Shown here: positions 1-12,178 of the stretch, in pieces | Numbering within the stretch: the stretch's first letter is position 1 | Layout: the number at the start of each line of letters is the position of its first letter | Source of the DNA: Quillaja saponaria | Taxonomy: Eukaryota; Streptophyta; Magnoliopsida; Fabales; Quillajaceae | DNA: 64,000 bases | Reading direction: 5' to 3' | Assembly: GCA_029379385.1 (NCBI GenBank) | Contig: CM055612.1 | Location: 14,880,001 to 14,944,000 of the forward strand | Notes under the pieces: model-generated | What the model saw: only the letters and a program-made list of their open reading frames with translations | What the model was told of the DNA's origin: nothing | Databases searched by the model: none | Program-made: the position numbers and the translations under genes

Positions 1-24
1 ATAGCTCTTTTGCCTATTCACCAA

Positions 25-700
25 TTAGTCTAAATTAAACTCATAAGCTTCCAAAAAAGAGATAAGGCCAACACAAGAACTTTTCTTACTGATGGAAAAT
101 ATGATCATGTCATCAGCAAAAGAAAGGTGTGAGATTTTTGGAGAGCCAGTATGATGAAAAAAATTCAACATTACCTGATTCCATGATGCTTTTAATCCCC
201 AACTTAACACTTCTAGTGTAAGAAGGAATAAAAGATGTGACAAAGGATCCCTTTGCCATAAACCTCTAGAAGGCATGGGAAAACCCATTGAATTTCCATT
301 CACTAGGACAAAATACCATGGACTAGATACCATGCGCCAAATCAAGTCTATCTAGAATTCACAAAAGCTGAATCTCTGGAGTACCGATATTAAAAAGAAC
401 CAATTAACTCGTCATAGGCCTTTGCCATATCTAGCTTGAAAATGGTATTGCCACCCATAATCATTTTATGTAAATCATGCACCAGTTTAAGCCAAAGCCA
501 CATTGTCTATGATGCTTTTACCCCTCATGAAACCACTATGTTCTTCAAATATAAGAACCAGCAAAATAGGGATTAGACGATTAACCAATATGCGAGATAT
601 GATCTTGGATGTAAAGTTGCCTAAACTAATGGGTCTTAGCTTAGAGAATGATTGATGAGAGTCCATTTTAGGCAACTGTACAATAATCGTGTTGCTAAAA
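25..700 (-). pseudogene. LINE reverse transcriptase domain, fragment
   Basis: RT copies LINE RNA at the nicked target site. The minus-strand translation at 675-487 has the RT block RPISLGNFTSKIISRILVNR and then a block containing HSGFMRGKSIIDN, both typical of non-LTR RTs. The frame at 345-25 has SFADDMIIF, the catalytic FADD motif of plant LINEs. The two blocks are in separate frames with stops between them, so the gene is dead. The domain is incomplete at the C-terminus because the window begins there. Confidence 0.85.
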
Positions 701-1306
701 AATTTAGAAAGTTTCCCACCTACAAAAAAGTATTGAATAACCCATGTTACATCATTAGCAACTATCTCCTAACATGAATTGAAAAAGTGGCCATTAAACT
801 CATCCAGACCAACCGCACTGTTTTTATCTAATTGTTTTATATCCTTTCTAATTTCATCCTCCAAAGGGAATTTACTCAACAGGTTACTATAATAAGGGGT
901 TACCAAGTTAAGAATGCAATCCAGAAAAGATGAATTAATATTATTACCTTCATTAGTGAAAAGCTTATTTTGTGAATAGCCAATTTGCTTCGTTTAGCTT
1001 TGATTGAAGTATGAAAAATTTTAGTAAATCTCTCACCTTTCTTGAGCTATTTAATCGAGGACTTATTCCTTCTCCATATTTAGCTCCTTCTTTAACAAAG
1101 CTTCAGCTCTACTGAGATCATTCGAAGATGATTCACCCTATCAACAGCTTGTTCAGTGCGTGATACAAGATCAGCACTTTTAACTCTATCTGGGACAACC
1201 TCTTTTTTCCACCCACACAACACTTTTTTCAAGTGGATTAATTTTTCACCCAAAACATATATCGAGTTACTAGTCAAAGGCTCTTCCCAGGATTGTCAAA
1301 TTGTGG

Positions 1307-1905
1307 TCAAGAACTAGTTATGGCAGCTCTATATATTAAGATAGCTAAAAGGAGCTTTAAATGAAAAGCCATGATCATGCACTTCATTTTCAATAAATTG
1401 TGATATGAGTACTTCCTTTTAAGTTGCGTGACATGGAAATCCATATTAAACCAGCAAGAGTTAATAAAAAAGCAATTTAACCTCTTTAAGATTGGAGTCA
1501 ATCCTTCACACTTGTTAGTCCTTGTAAACCGAGACCCTGAGGAAGCCAATTCATGTATATCACATACAGTTAAAGCACCCATAAAATCATAAATAGTATC
1601 AGAATTAAAATGAGCTCTAGGACCAGAAATCTCATGTTGATTTAGAACATAGTTGAAGTCCCCTCCAACTAACCAGCCATTCAAGCCAACCATACTACTA
1701 ATGGTCATCAAGTCATTCCACATACCCATTCTTTCAATCCTATTACATTTTGCATAAATCAAAGAAAGAAAAATAGGATTGCACATCGTTGGATACATTA
1801 TTTTCAAAGAAATCAACCAATGGACATTTTGGTTCCGAAATGGCCACCAATGAGCAATTGTGTAACCTTTTCAATTTAGGAAGCCCTAGCATTCCAATAA
1901 GTAAA
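1307..1905 (-). pseudogene. LINE apurinic/apyrimidinic-type endonuclease domain, fragment
   Basis: This domain nicks target DNA to start LINE integration. The longest open stretch, 1816-1307, contains WLVGGDFNYVL, the GDFN motif of the exonuclease-endonuclease-phosphatase fold, followed by a SGSRFTRTN block that also fits plant LINE endonucleases. The N-terminal part (about 1905-1820) can be followed as INFTYWNAR and a frame-shifted continuation. A plus-strand LINE piece at 56100-56315 carries the same N-terminal motif better preserved. No intact ORF. Confidence 0.8.
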
Positions 1906-1924
1906 ATTAATCATTTGCAAGAAC

Positions 1925-1990
1925 CATATCACCTTTAAGGTTCGAATAATACCCCCTACTGCTACCTCCCCCGGATTACCTTAGGAACTG
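1925..1990 (-). pseudogene. LINE RNase H scrap
   Basis: The minus strand reads GNPGEVAVGGIIR, matching the RNase H start seen at 27061-27130 (GNPGEAATGGIIR). RNase H is C-terminal in plant LINE ORF2, yet here it lies upstream of the endonuclease. It is therefore either the tail of a second LINE or a rearrangement. Confidence 0.65.
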
Positions 1991-2280
1991 ATAGATGTTT
2001 AATATGTCTTAATTTCATTGATTTTTATTGGTTGTTTTGAGAATGATTTTGTGCTAATGAACTTATAAATGTTTATTTTATGATTTCATGTGTTGAATTG
2101 AAGCAAGAAACATTTTTAGATAAATGGGACACATTTAGCACAAAAAGAGTAAGAGAGGAAGTCAAAAGAGCACCAAATAAAGATGTGCCAGATTGGTGCA
2201 TGGCTCAAGGCCATGTGAGTCATGAAAGCCTATATAATATTTTGCAGTAATTAAACTTTAACCACTCCATGAAATCTAAA

Positions 2281-2324
2281 CACTTATGGAATTAATGGAT
2301 ATCACTTATGGAATTAATGGATAT
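2281..2324. repeat. 22-bp direct tandem duplication
   Basis: Two identical adjacent 22-base units, 2281-2302 and 2303-2324, beginning cacttatgg. They lie just outside the left arm of the large inverted repeat. No gene is seen in 1990-2354. Confidence 0.9.
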
Positions 2325-2353
2325 CTATATTAAAGGATATAAACATTAATGGA

Positions 2354-3990
2354 TAAACTTCCTAATCATATTGGTATGAGGATAACAAGCATATCTTGTA
2401 TTTGAACCTATTTTGAAGGCAAATTAGGAATCCTAATCCAAGGAGGATCTCTATACCAGACCCCAATCTAATAAGGACTTCAAGTTAGATTAGAATTACG
2501 TAGTTCTTTTCTCTCTTCTAATCAAATATGTATGAGGAACTAATTGATTAGACAATATTACCTATTGCTAGTTTAGAATAATCAAGTCCATAATTGCTTG
2601 CTGATTCTAACATATATAGTAAATAGTAGTTTATAATTACTATGAAGAACATGGACTAAGTTAAATAAATTGAGCCTGCATGTTTATTGCTTAGCTTCAG
2701 CTATCTTTCTATCTTTTAGAGATGTTGTTAAATTAAATCTTAAGAGCTTATTTAGGATTGTTTAATAGCAAGAGATTAATTGAAGAGCCTATTTTGACTA
2801 ACGATGAACTAAGGAAAAATTTGGAATATCAGAGTTTGAATGAATAATTGAATAATTGTGATCAATGATCAACGTCAAATCCCCATGGTGGATATCTTCT
2901 TATTTATTGGAAGTTTTCTCCAAAATTTAATGCGTGTTGAAAGCACCAATGCAATTCATTACTTTAGCCTAGCTTTGTAGATAGGGTAAATAGAGGTCGA
3001 TCCCACAAAGAGTTGAATTTAATAAATTTGTACAAAATATAAATTCTAAATCAAATGACAATAAAATATAAGGGCATTTTATGTTTTGAGTTTTGAATGT
3101 AAAACTGAAAGTTAAATCAAATAAACAAACAATTAATGGAGAAAGCTTCCGATAAACAAGGAGTTATCTATCGCAGGGATTTAACATTAATCATTGATCA
3201 CAGTTATTCAATCATTCATTCAAATATTCAGCCTAGAATATCAACCAGCTTTGATATTCTAAATTTTTACTTAGTTTGTTGTTAATCAAAATAGGTTCTT
3301 TGATTAATCTCTTGCTATTAAACAACCTTAAATATGCTCTTAAGATTTAATTCAACAACAGCTCTGAGAAATAGAAAGATAGTTGAAGCTAAACAATAAA
3401 CACACAGGCTCGGTTTATTTAACTTAGTCCATGTTCTTCATAGCAATTATAAACTACTATTTACTACATATATTAGAATCATCAAGCAATTATGGACTTG
3501 ATTCTCCTAAACTAGCAATAGGCTATAATATTCAATCGATTAGTTGCTCACCTAATCGATAGAACATACAACCATGACAATTATAATAAACGAACATAAG
3601 ATATCTGAATTGAATAATTAAACTAAAATAATGAACACATCAGATTTTACAATGCAATCCCACAGCTTCAATCCACCTTTTTTTTTTTTTAATCAAAAAA
3701 GAGATTTAGCAACCCATAAATGCAAAACACAATAAAGAAATTCTAAAAAACGTTTATTGACTCTGGAAAACTGATATATAAAACACACCCTAAGCTAATG
3801 TGTTTTACTGTGTTTATAGGCTAATTAGAAGAGAAAAGAACTCTGCAATTCTAATCTAACTTGAAGTCCTTATTGGATTGGGTCTTGGTATTGAAATCCT
3901 CCTTGGATCAGGATTCCGATTTTGCATTCAAAATAAGTCTAAATACAAGATGTTCTTATTATCCTCATACGAATGTGATTAGGAAGTTTA
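2354..3990. repeat. Large imperfect inverted repeat (fold-back), arms 2354-2927 and 3139-3990
   Basis: The arms are reverse complements with scattered mismatches. At the outer ends, taaacttcctaatca (2354) pairs with tgattaggaagttta (ending 3990). At the inner ends, attggaagttttctcc (from 2911) pairs with ggagaaagcttccgat (from 3139). The spacer is about 210 bp. The right arm is about 250 bp longer because it carries sequence at roughly 3600-3830, with a T-run near 3680, that the left arm lacks. The short open frame at 3861-4127 lies in the right arm and resembles no known protein. The origin may be an inverted duplication of retroelement sequence; a transcript across it would fold into a long hairpin. 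Confidence 0.88.
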
Positions 3991-4328
3991 GACAAGTATG
4001 TCATAGCACTGTGGAGCATGTTCTCTATCATCCAACAAAGTCATCTTCCATTTTGGCGTTGCGGCTTCCTCATTTTAGCCAGAATGTACCATATGCACTC
4101 AAACTCTCAAGTGTTTCAAGATTATGAATTTTCACTCTGATTCATTCAATAAAAATGCACTACCATAAGCTTGCTTGTCTATCTAATCTCCACTACTTAG
4201 ATCATATGTAACACAAATCAGTAGGTCTTTCACTAGTTGTAAAGGGTTAGGGACATGGTATGAAGTAAAATGAAAATAAAAAGGTAAACACCAAATAAAT
4301 TAGTAGAGCAATCAAACCTTAAATTTGA
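3991..4328. other. Unassigned AT-rich sequence
   Basis: No coding motif, RNA gene or repeat recognised between the fold-back and the LTR that starts at 4329. Confidence 0.5.
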
Positions 4329-6404
4329 TGTTACACCTCACACGGAGGTATGACTGGCCAGAGGAATTGGATAACCAAATCTCTATAACCCTAACTTTAC
4401 CACAATTGAACGCATACGACCCTCGAACAATTATATTTAGAACCAAGAAAACTTTATTTAATTAAATTAAAAATATAGACTTGCTATTAAATACATAACA
4501 TTTACTAAAAATTTCGGTAGACGTTCCTTGCAATGTGGAGCATGCCCAAAAATACAATCACATAATTCACTGAAACATTACACATGCTTATTTTCCATAT
4601 AACACATCTATTCAAATACACATACAATTACACATAGTAATCTAGCAACCAAAAAGTAAGCATTTAACCACTCACCATTTACCGATCTCATTCATCACTT
4701 AAGCGCGTTGTTGATTCAACAACACTTTCCAAAGCTCCAATTACATTTTCCAAGTATTGTTTAGTTTATCAATTCTATAAGTTATAACATTTTAATTACG
4801 AAATCTAGAGTTACTAAGTTTCAAGTATTTACTCAAAGTTAACTCTTCTCTAGATATTTTCACAACCCTCACATAAACAAAACCAAGCTTAAACATTAAC
4901 TTTAGGAAATTAGATATCTTTCTTATTTAGGAACTTCTCTTAAAATCAACCTTAAACTCACTCAATATCTCACATAAACAAAAGCAGGGCACTTACAATT
5001 TCTTGTTGTCAACGTTGGATTTCAATGCTTATAGAATACTCAGACTTGAGAATTAAATTACAAAACTTTCCAGTATAGTTTATCAAAATGTTAGAAACAT
5101 TTCATCTTCAACACTCTACTTCTAATTCATCCATTAAGACTCCCTAACATCAATTTTACCAAAATACGTACAGTTAGTACTAGACAATCATAACCACGAC
5201 TTCCAATACTTCCAAAATATACATAACATGGAATCTTATACTTGCACCACTCCATAATTATCCATCAATATGTTAGAATCAATTCTTATTTATAGGTCCT
5301 AAGCTAATTCCAACACACGCCTTGACGAAGTCTCATTGACTGACTGAAACTAGCATAAATTCCTACACAAACCTAGCTCTACTCCAACAGCTCTAATGAT
5401 AAATATACTTAGAAACAGGTTACGAAACTTTCCATATATTATCTTAAGACCCTAAGATACATTTTCTCTTAAGAACTTTTAATTTAATTTAGTCCCAAAT
5501 ACACTCGAAAATATTGAATTTCTCCAACTCATCAAATCTGTCTTGCATCCCTTCAAAATCATTTAATTCTCATTTACAACACTTCACCCCCACAACTAAA
5601 CATCCTTTGTTCATACTCACTACCCATTTTCATCAAATCCACAACTCACCACAAAAACCAACTATTTCTACTCTTGTTCATGAACTTTTATTCAAAGTAA
5701 CTAGTAATTATATTTTCCATCAAAAGCTTAGTCTAAACCTTCTAATGTCAAAGTAACTTGTTGCTGCCATACAACAAGAGACAGCAACTGATTGCATAGC
5801 AGCTACTAAACCCACCTCCTTAAACGCTCAACAAAACAAAGCTAAAAAGTAAGGGGGAGAATCATACCTCTTAGCTATACCCATAAAGAGAAACAGAAGT
5901 GTAACAATCTCTACCCAAATGTGACTTTCATGGCCAAAGAGTTGAAAAAAAAGAAAAAAGAAGAAGCAAATACCAAGAACCCACACAAGCTAAGGCACAA
6001 AAAGTGTAAAAACTTCACGTGCTATGGCTTTAATAATTCTCATGTGCGTTGAAAGCAGGGGAGGAGTTCTCACACAAAGCAGAACACGACAAGGAGATAA
6101 AGAGAGGGGAAGCAAAAGTCGGTGCACCAAGAAATGAAAAGGAAAGGAAAAAAAAAATATCTAAGTTTAGTCAAAGTCCTCCTTTTAACTTGTGGCTCAA
6201 ATTAATCCTCAATTCCTATTTTATATACATATCTATATTTACTCAATTCATTATTATTATTATTTTTATATGTGGTGCACATTTTTTCTTATTATTTTTG
6301 TATATATAAATACATGTCTAGTTATATTTTTTATTTATTTATTTTGTTTATGTAAAAATGACACATTGTGGCTACCATTCACTTCACGATATTGATTATA
6401 ACTG
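4329..6404 (-). mobile_element. LTR of family A (minus orientation), main part
   Basis: It begins tgttacacctcac and carries the motif ggtatgactggccagaggaa near its 3' terminus. The same motif recurs at 7050, 10125, 16960 (plus), 25665 (plus) and 59960. This marks the 3' end of a minus-oriented LTR. The high-coordinate end (gatattgattataac, about 6389-6403) resembles the family's start motif. The five bases before it (tttga, 4324-4328) nearly match the five (cttga) after 10063, so 9790-10063 may be its other end, with the chloroplast insert between. No internal coding sequence. Confidence 0.75.
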
Positions 6405-6454
6405 TAATAAACTCAATGGTCAACAAATTAATTGAATTTGTGGTTTATATTCAT

Positions 6455-6832
6455 TCTTGTTATACCGATGTGCAAATATGTAAGGGAAAGGGTGGACAAT
6501 TAGTTCGAGCAGCAGGTGCTATAGCAAAACTGATTGCAAAAGAGGGGAAATCGGCCATATTAAAATTTCCTTACGGGGAGGTCTGTTTGATATCCAAAAA
6601 TTGCTCAGCAACAATCTGATAAGTGGGAAATGTTGGGGTGAACTAGAAAAGTTTAGGTAAGCGTCCTGTAGTAAGAGTAGTTATGAACCTTGTAAACCAT
6701 ACCTGGTGAAAGGAGGGCCCCAATTGGTGGAAAAAACCCATAACACCTTATGGTTATCCTACACTTGGAAGAAGAAGTAGAAAAAGGAATAAATATAGTG
6801 ATAATTTGATTCTTCGTCGCCAAAATAAGTAG
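6455..6832 (+). pseudogene. rpl2: Plastid ribosomal protein L2 exon 2, nuclear pseudogene
   Basis: L2 is a large-subunit protein of the plastid ribosome. The plus-strand translation reads [20 protein letters not shown] and continues through a [12 protein letters not shown] block (to about 6615), which are characteristic plastid L2 segments. After frameshifts, further L2-like pieces follow in other frames up to about 6832, including the basic C-terminus. Exon 1, the intron and the N-terminus are absent. The minus-strand open frame over this region is an antisense shadow. Confidence 0.9.
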
Positions 6833-6981
6833 TAAATAGTATAGTAGAGAAAATAGAATTTGTTTCTTTGTCTTTACCAAAAGAAATAAAAAAAGGGAGA
6901 AAGTGAAAAAAAAAAAATAGAAAAAAAAGGAGTTAGTTATTTTATTTATTCTTATACATTTATACTTATACGTATGTTCAT

Positions 6982-7032
6982 GGGTGAACAATAGGAATTG
7001 AACTCGCGCATGGTGGATTCCCAATCCACTTC
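6982..7032 (-). pseudogene. trnH-GUG: Plastid trnH-GUG, 3' part of a split nuclear pseudogene
   Basis: Reverse complemented, this matches the plastid tRNA-His anticodon arm through the T arm to the 3' end. It is cut at 7032 by a solo LTR; the 5' part resumes at 9616. The anticodon-loop position that should read GTG reads GGG here, so even a joined copy would be abnormal. Not a working tRNA gene. Confidence 0.88.
7028..7032. repeat. Target site duplication acttc (left)
   Basis: Identical to 9616-9620 on the other side of the solo LTR; lies inside trnH. Confidence 0.92.
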
Positions 7033-9615
7033 TGTCACACCCTCAAAATGGAGGTATGACTAGTCGGAGGAATGGGTGTCTATACCCCCGTAACCCTGAA
7101 TATTCAAGTACTATGCATCACAACTCAAAAACACATTATGGTTAAGACTACCAAAATATTATAGAATTAGAATAAAATCTGGTATTGACAATTAAACATA
7201 AACAATTATTAAAAATATTGGCAAAGGTTCCCCGTACAGTGGAACATATCCATAACATATTTAAACAACCTGGTTACAAAGTCAATAGTAAATTATAATA
7301 TCAGAATATATAGAGGAGCCTCGCTCCTAACAAAACATGTAATCATCGAGGTGAACTCAATATATATATATATATATATCAATAATGCACAACACCTAAA
7401 GTGACTGCAAGTGTCATCCTTTACCCTCCAAGTATGCGATATCTGAGATATACCTTGCCGCAGAGAGTTGGCAGGTAACAACTCTATAGCGATCAACAAC
7501 AATTGCCTGAAAACTAAAAAAAAACAACCACAAAGGAAAGAATGAGTTACAAGGACTCAGTGAGCAAATCATGTACCCTGTAGGTACCAGTATCATGCAA
7601 CATATATACCATAGTTTAAAACTCATATTTAAATTTCTTGATGCACGTACATGCTTATCATGGTCATACGATCACAGTTCACTTAGTTCACAATTTCAAA
7701 ATAGTAAACAAATCATACAAGCAAACCAACAATTAAATAACCAATTAAACAATTAAAGGGCCAATGAGTAACTCAGATTTCCCCCCACCGGGCGTTTACA
7801 TGCCTGCACAACAAGTGATTCTCCGTACACAAATCTACCCCACCTGAGCTAAGCACTCCAATTGTTTTCAAAACAATTGTCAGAATCAGGATAACTTATA
7901 TCAACTTTCAAATTCAAATAGTCAATGTCAAACACATATCATCCAATTAAATCACCGAAATCACTCATTTGCTTAAGTTTTTATTATAATGCATCAATTC
8001 AAATATACACATAATTGCACACAATAATATGGTAACCATAAAGCATATAATTCACTCACTAGCTTACAGATGTGATCCCTCAGTCCGTCTAGTTTGTGAT
8101 GGTGTCGGAATATCCTCAACACGCTCTGGAGCTGAAAATCATAAATTCATATGTTACTAATAATAATTATCTTAAAGTTAATTTGACGATTTCTTAATCA
8201 TACGTAATTATGTCTAATATGTTTCTTAAAGCAAGGTTAAGCAATTCAATTTATTTTCTAATTTAAATTTTATAACTCAAAATTAATTTCCATGTATATA
8301 TTTACTTTAACTAGCTATCTTGTCAAATACCTAAAGGTAAATTACGTGCATAGTTGGGTGTATAGATACATATTACTTGTTCAACATTAGTTTCCATTTT
8401 ACTTATGCTCAATTCCTAATTCAATTAGACTAACTTTCAATTTTTTTTTTCCCAATATTTACATTCTCACTCTAGAATTCACATTATATTATCATCTAAG
8501 TTATATTGACAATTTAAGCTAATTCTTCTAATGTTCACCTTGTTCAAATTTCCAATCCAATTTGAACTTTACAATTCTAGTATTCAAATTCTTTAAATTT
8601 AAAGAATTCTTCTCTTTTTTCAATTATCGTTTCACAAGTTCTTTGGTCCTAAATCCTTACTCATTCTAAGATCTAATTAAACATCACATCACTCAATAAC
8701 TACTTGAACCTCACGGCACAAACAAAAATTCTACAATTGGCTATCCTTCACCCACACGGCTACATCTCAAGGGTGTGGATACACCTTCAACCACTTCAGC
8801 CGCAAGGGACCAAAAATCGAGTATCACTCAGCTGCTAGAACCTACTCTACTTATGGCTGAAATCAACTCTTTCCTGGCTTCCCTCTCCTTCATGGCAGCA
8901 CATACCACAACATGAAACACGTATCTAAACTACCATATCCAGCTGTGTTATAAGAAGGATGAGCAACGGTGGAGCAGGGGAAAGATTTTCCACCGAGCAA
9001 GGCCCTATTTTCCTTCTTAAACCCCAAATCAAATGCAGCTACAAGAAAACAAAACAGGGCTGAGTACTAGTCAGTTAGAAAGAAGCTAAAGTCTTCATCT
9101 CTTTCTACACTTGATTGAACGGACTTCCAGTCCTCAAATCCATTAACTTCCCTTCACCGTCTACCAAAAGAAAATAACCAAGCAATTCACCAACTAAGTA
9201 AACGTGGATGCCCCAAAGAAAACAACCTCGACCAGCCACAAATTCACCGGCTACCAGTAAGAGAAGTCAGGATAATATGGCGCAGCAAGGAAGTCGGTTA
9301 TCAGAAGGAAAGCAAACAAAAAGAAAGACAAGGAAATCGTGTAATGATAAAGAAAGGAGTAAGCTAAAATGGAATAAAATAATTAAAAAAAATGTTGGTG
9401 GCTTACATTAATCCTTATAAGATAGATATATATATATATATATATATAAATATCCTACATTTTCTTTTCCATAAGATATACATGTATACATGCATAATAC
9501 ACACTAATAAAAGTGTACCCAGTCAACCAATAATAATTTATATATAATATATATTTATATATAACAATTTCGTATGAAGATGCTAACGTACACCTTGAAT
9601 TATTGGATTATAACA
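7033..9615 (-). mobile_element. Solo LTR of family A inserted in plastid-derived trnH
   Basis: Starts tgtcacaccctc and ends ggattataaca, the reverse complement of the family termini. It is flanked by perfect 5-bp target duplications acttc at 7028-7032 and 9616-9620. Removing 7033-9615 plus one acttc restores a continuous trnH. Length 2583 bp with no internal domain and no second LTR, so it is a solo LTR left by LTR-LTR recombination. It contains AT microsatellites near 7362 and 9427. The small open frames inside (for example 9208-9411) have no protein similarity I recognise. Confidence 0.92.
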
Positions 9616-9644
9616 ACTTCCTTGATCCACATAGCTACATCCAC
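9616..9644 (-). pseudogene. trnH-GUG: Plastid trnH-GUG, 5' part of the split pseudogene
   Basis: Reverse complement reads as the D-arm side of plastid tRNA-His (gtggatgtagct...gatcaag). It continues the fragment at 6982-7032 across the solo LTR. Sequence after 9644 (to about 9700) is compatible with the plastid trnH-psbA spacer, but I cannot fix where the insertion ends. Confidence 0.88.
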
Positions 9645-9789
9645 CCCTAGACTATGTAAAATTACAGAGATTTCACTTTATACTAATTATCTTATTGTTA
9701 TTTTTTTCTAAGTTATTCTTTTTAAGAGGAAGAAAAAAACTTAAACCTTTGTCTTTTGACTTTAGATTTTAAATAATAAGTTCACAAAA

Positions 9790-10063
9790 GACGGAATTGA
9801 TTAGAAGAAAATATTTAAAAATGATATATATATATATATATATGTATACTAAATATTTATCTACTCTAGTTCATCGTATTTACTGACTTAATTCCTTTTT
9901 ATACTCATGCTATTTACCACCACTCTTTAACGTACACATCGATATTTAATTATCCTTATAATTAAAATTTTACACTACCTCAAACTTAACATTATTACAT
10001 CAAATATTTCTAACATTGCTCCAATTTATTTTGACTTCATATTTTCAATATTGGGTTATAACA
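9790..10063 (-). mobile_element. LTR family A 5' terminal piece
   Basis: The reverse complement begins tgttataacccaatattg and matches the first ~270 bp of the LTR starting at 18508, including the shared block taatgttaagtttgaggtag. It ends at 10063 and is followed by cttga. Probably the other end of the LTR at 4329, separated from it by the chloroplast insertion. The inner boundary (about 9790) is approximate. Confidence 0.65.
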
Positions 10064-10098
10064 CTTGAGCAAATAAACATGTAAACCCATAACACTTT

Positions 10099-12178
10099 TG
10101 TCATACCCTCAATTAAAGGCATGACTGGCCAGAGGAATAGATAACCAAACCGCATTAACCCTGAAACACTCTTTTACCGAATACCAATGACTCTTAAACA
10201 CTTTCAACTAAAACCGAGGAAAACTTTACTACATTAAAATAAAATCATGACTTATTATTACACAATAAAATATTTACTGAAATTTTTTCTGAAAATTCAG
10301 CAGAGGTTCCCCGTATAGTGGAACATGCCTAATAGTACATATCTAAATAACATGATTACAAGTTAACATTAAACCCTAGTGTCAAAATACACAGAGGAGC
10401 TCTGCTCCTAGCAACACATCAATAACCATAATTAACTAATATACACAAAAATACATAACATCTAAAGTGACTGCAAATCACGTCCATTGAACTTCAAGTG
10501 TATGATGGGAAATATACCTTGCCGCAACTATGTTGACAAGTCACGAGTCCTTACGCAACTATCTTTGTGTTCCTGATACTAAAAAATATAAACCACAGAG
10601 GAAAGTGTGAGTCACAAGGACTCATTGAGCAAACAACTTACCCTGAGAGTACTAGTATCAATCAACACATGTATCATTGATAAATTTCATGTCTAAATTT
10701 AATAGTACACACATGTACTTGTAATCATCATTATAATCACAATTCACAACACATATAAATCAATTCAAATGTCTGGAATTCACAGTTTTTAATAAATTAA
10801 TCAAAGCATTAGCAAGCAAATGGGCAATGCGTAATTCAGCCCCACATAACAGTATCACCCCACACTGGGCATTTATGCGCCCGCATAACAGATTAATCTC
10901 CATACATAATCCATCTCATCGAGGCTGAGCACTATATTTTTAAAACATTTATCAGAATCAGAATATCTCAGAGTCTCAACTCAAAATATCCTAGGTGCAT
11001 TTGGATTTAACTTTCATAAATTAAAATAAATAAATAAAATCATTTCCCATAAAATTTCACTTTGTTGGCCCTTATCAACCACAAGCAATATCAAACAAAC
11101 ATAATTCTAATAAATCACTGAAATACTACACTTGCTTATTATTATTTTTCTTTCCATATAACACATTCAAATACCCATACAATTATATATAATAATCTGG
11201 CAATCAAAGTGCATGTAGTTTATTCACGAAGTTCAAGATTAAGACTCGTCGTTCCGTCTAGAATGTGAAGGTGTTGGAGTCTCCTCGACATGTCCTAGAG
11301 CTAAAAATCATTAATTCAAATATTGTTTAGTTTATAAATTTTATTATCATAATTTTCTACTTAACAACTTAATCAAGAATCTTGATTAATTAAACTTCTC
11401 TATTCCATTTATATTTGAAATATTGAACTTAAAATTATCTAAGATTCTTTAAATTTAAAGCATACTAATCTTAATTTACATGCTTGCATCTTAACTTATA
11501 ATTATTAATTTAACAATTTCTTGGCCAGTTTCCATGTTTCCTCATTCATAAGATTATCACTTCCATTTCTTACGTCACTTATCCTTAAATTAGTTTACTA
11601 ACTATCCAAGTTTGATATACATCTAACCATTAAACTTATAGAAAATCCAAGGGTCATATTCAAATAGCCTACTTGAATGAATAACTAAGTCGTCTTCCTA
11701 CACTTCTTATTCCACTACCTTACCCAAAAATGAAAATTCAAGGAAGCCAACAAGTTGTGTCATGGCAAGGAATTTTTTTTTCAAGAACCCAGCTACCTAA
11801 GTGTCTTGCTTTCAATGATTTACATGAACATCAAGAGAAGAGGAGGAAAGAAACTTAGCAAAGCAAGGAATGGAGGAAAAGCAAGTCGGTGATGAAATGA
11901 AAAGGAGGGGAAGAGAAAGAAATAAATAAAATACCAAAAAGGTTGAGTCAAAAGTCAAAAATTTGTACTTATGGTGTATATTTATCCAACTTTTATATAT
12001 ATATATATATATATTGTTTTCTTCTAATTTGTTCATCTTTGCACACATATTCAATTTACACGTATATGTCCAAATACCCTCTTATTTTAATTTACTTTAT
12101 GCAAATTTATTATTTACGTCGTCACAATAATTTACGTACTACATTTTAAAATAGCCATTATAATATCGGGTTAAAACA
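10099..12178 (-). mobile_element. Solo LTR of family A with perfect target duplication
   Basis: Starts tgtcataccctc and ends cgggttaaaaca. It is flanked by identical 5-bp repeats acttt at 10094-10098 and 12179-12183. 2080 bp, no internal region, no coding capacity. It shares with the other family A copies the conserved 3' block (ggaacctctgctgaattttc in LTR sense). AT microsatellite at about 11994-12014. Confidence 0.92.

Larger units (their letters stand above)
1..1990 (-). mobile_element. Degraded LINE (non-LTR retrotransposon), cut by the window start
   Basis: On the minus strand an endonuclease-like region (about 1905 to 1307) is followed by reverse transcriptase motifs (700 to 25), the order found in plant L1-type LINE ORF2. 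The reading frame is broken by stops and shifts, so nothing intact is encoded. The RT C-terminal part runs off the window at base 1. The upstream end carries a scrap of LINE RNase H (1925-1990) that belongs at the other end of such an element. The copy is therefore rearranged or abuts a second LINE piece. No poly(A) tail or target duplication could be recognised. Confidence 0.85.
6405..7032. mobile_element. Chloroplast-derived nuclear insertion (NUPT) 1, left part
   Basis: This segment carries part of plastid rpl2 on the plus strand, an A/T-rich spacer, and the 3' half of trnH-GUG on the minus strand. That is the gene order at the plastid inverted-repeat / large-single-copy junction. It continues at 9616 after a solo LTR. 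Frameshifts and C-to-T type changes show it is an old, non-functional nuclear copy. Confidence 0.9.

Noticed and set aside
3861..4127. 88-codon open frame on the plus strand
   Set aside because: Lies across the fold-back arm, with no recognisable domain; expected by chance or from repeat sequence.
6653..7024. 123-codon minus-strand frame
   Set aside because: Antisense to the plastid rpl2/trnH insertion; the sense strand carries the recognisable gene remnant.
6982..9644. Functional tRNA-His gene
   Set aside because: Split by 2.6 kb of LTR and with an altered anticodon.
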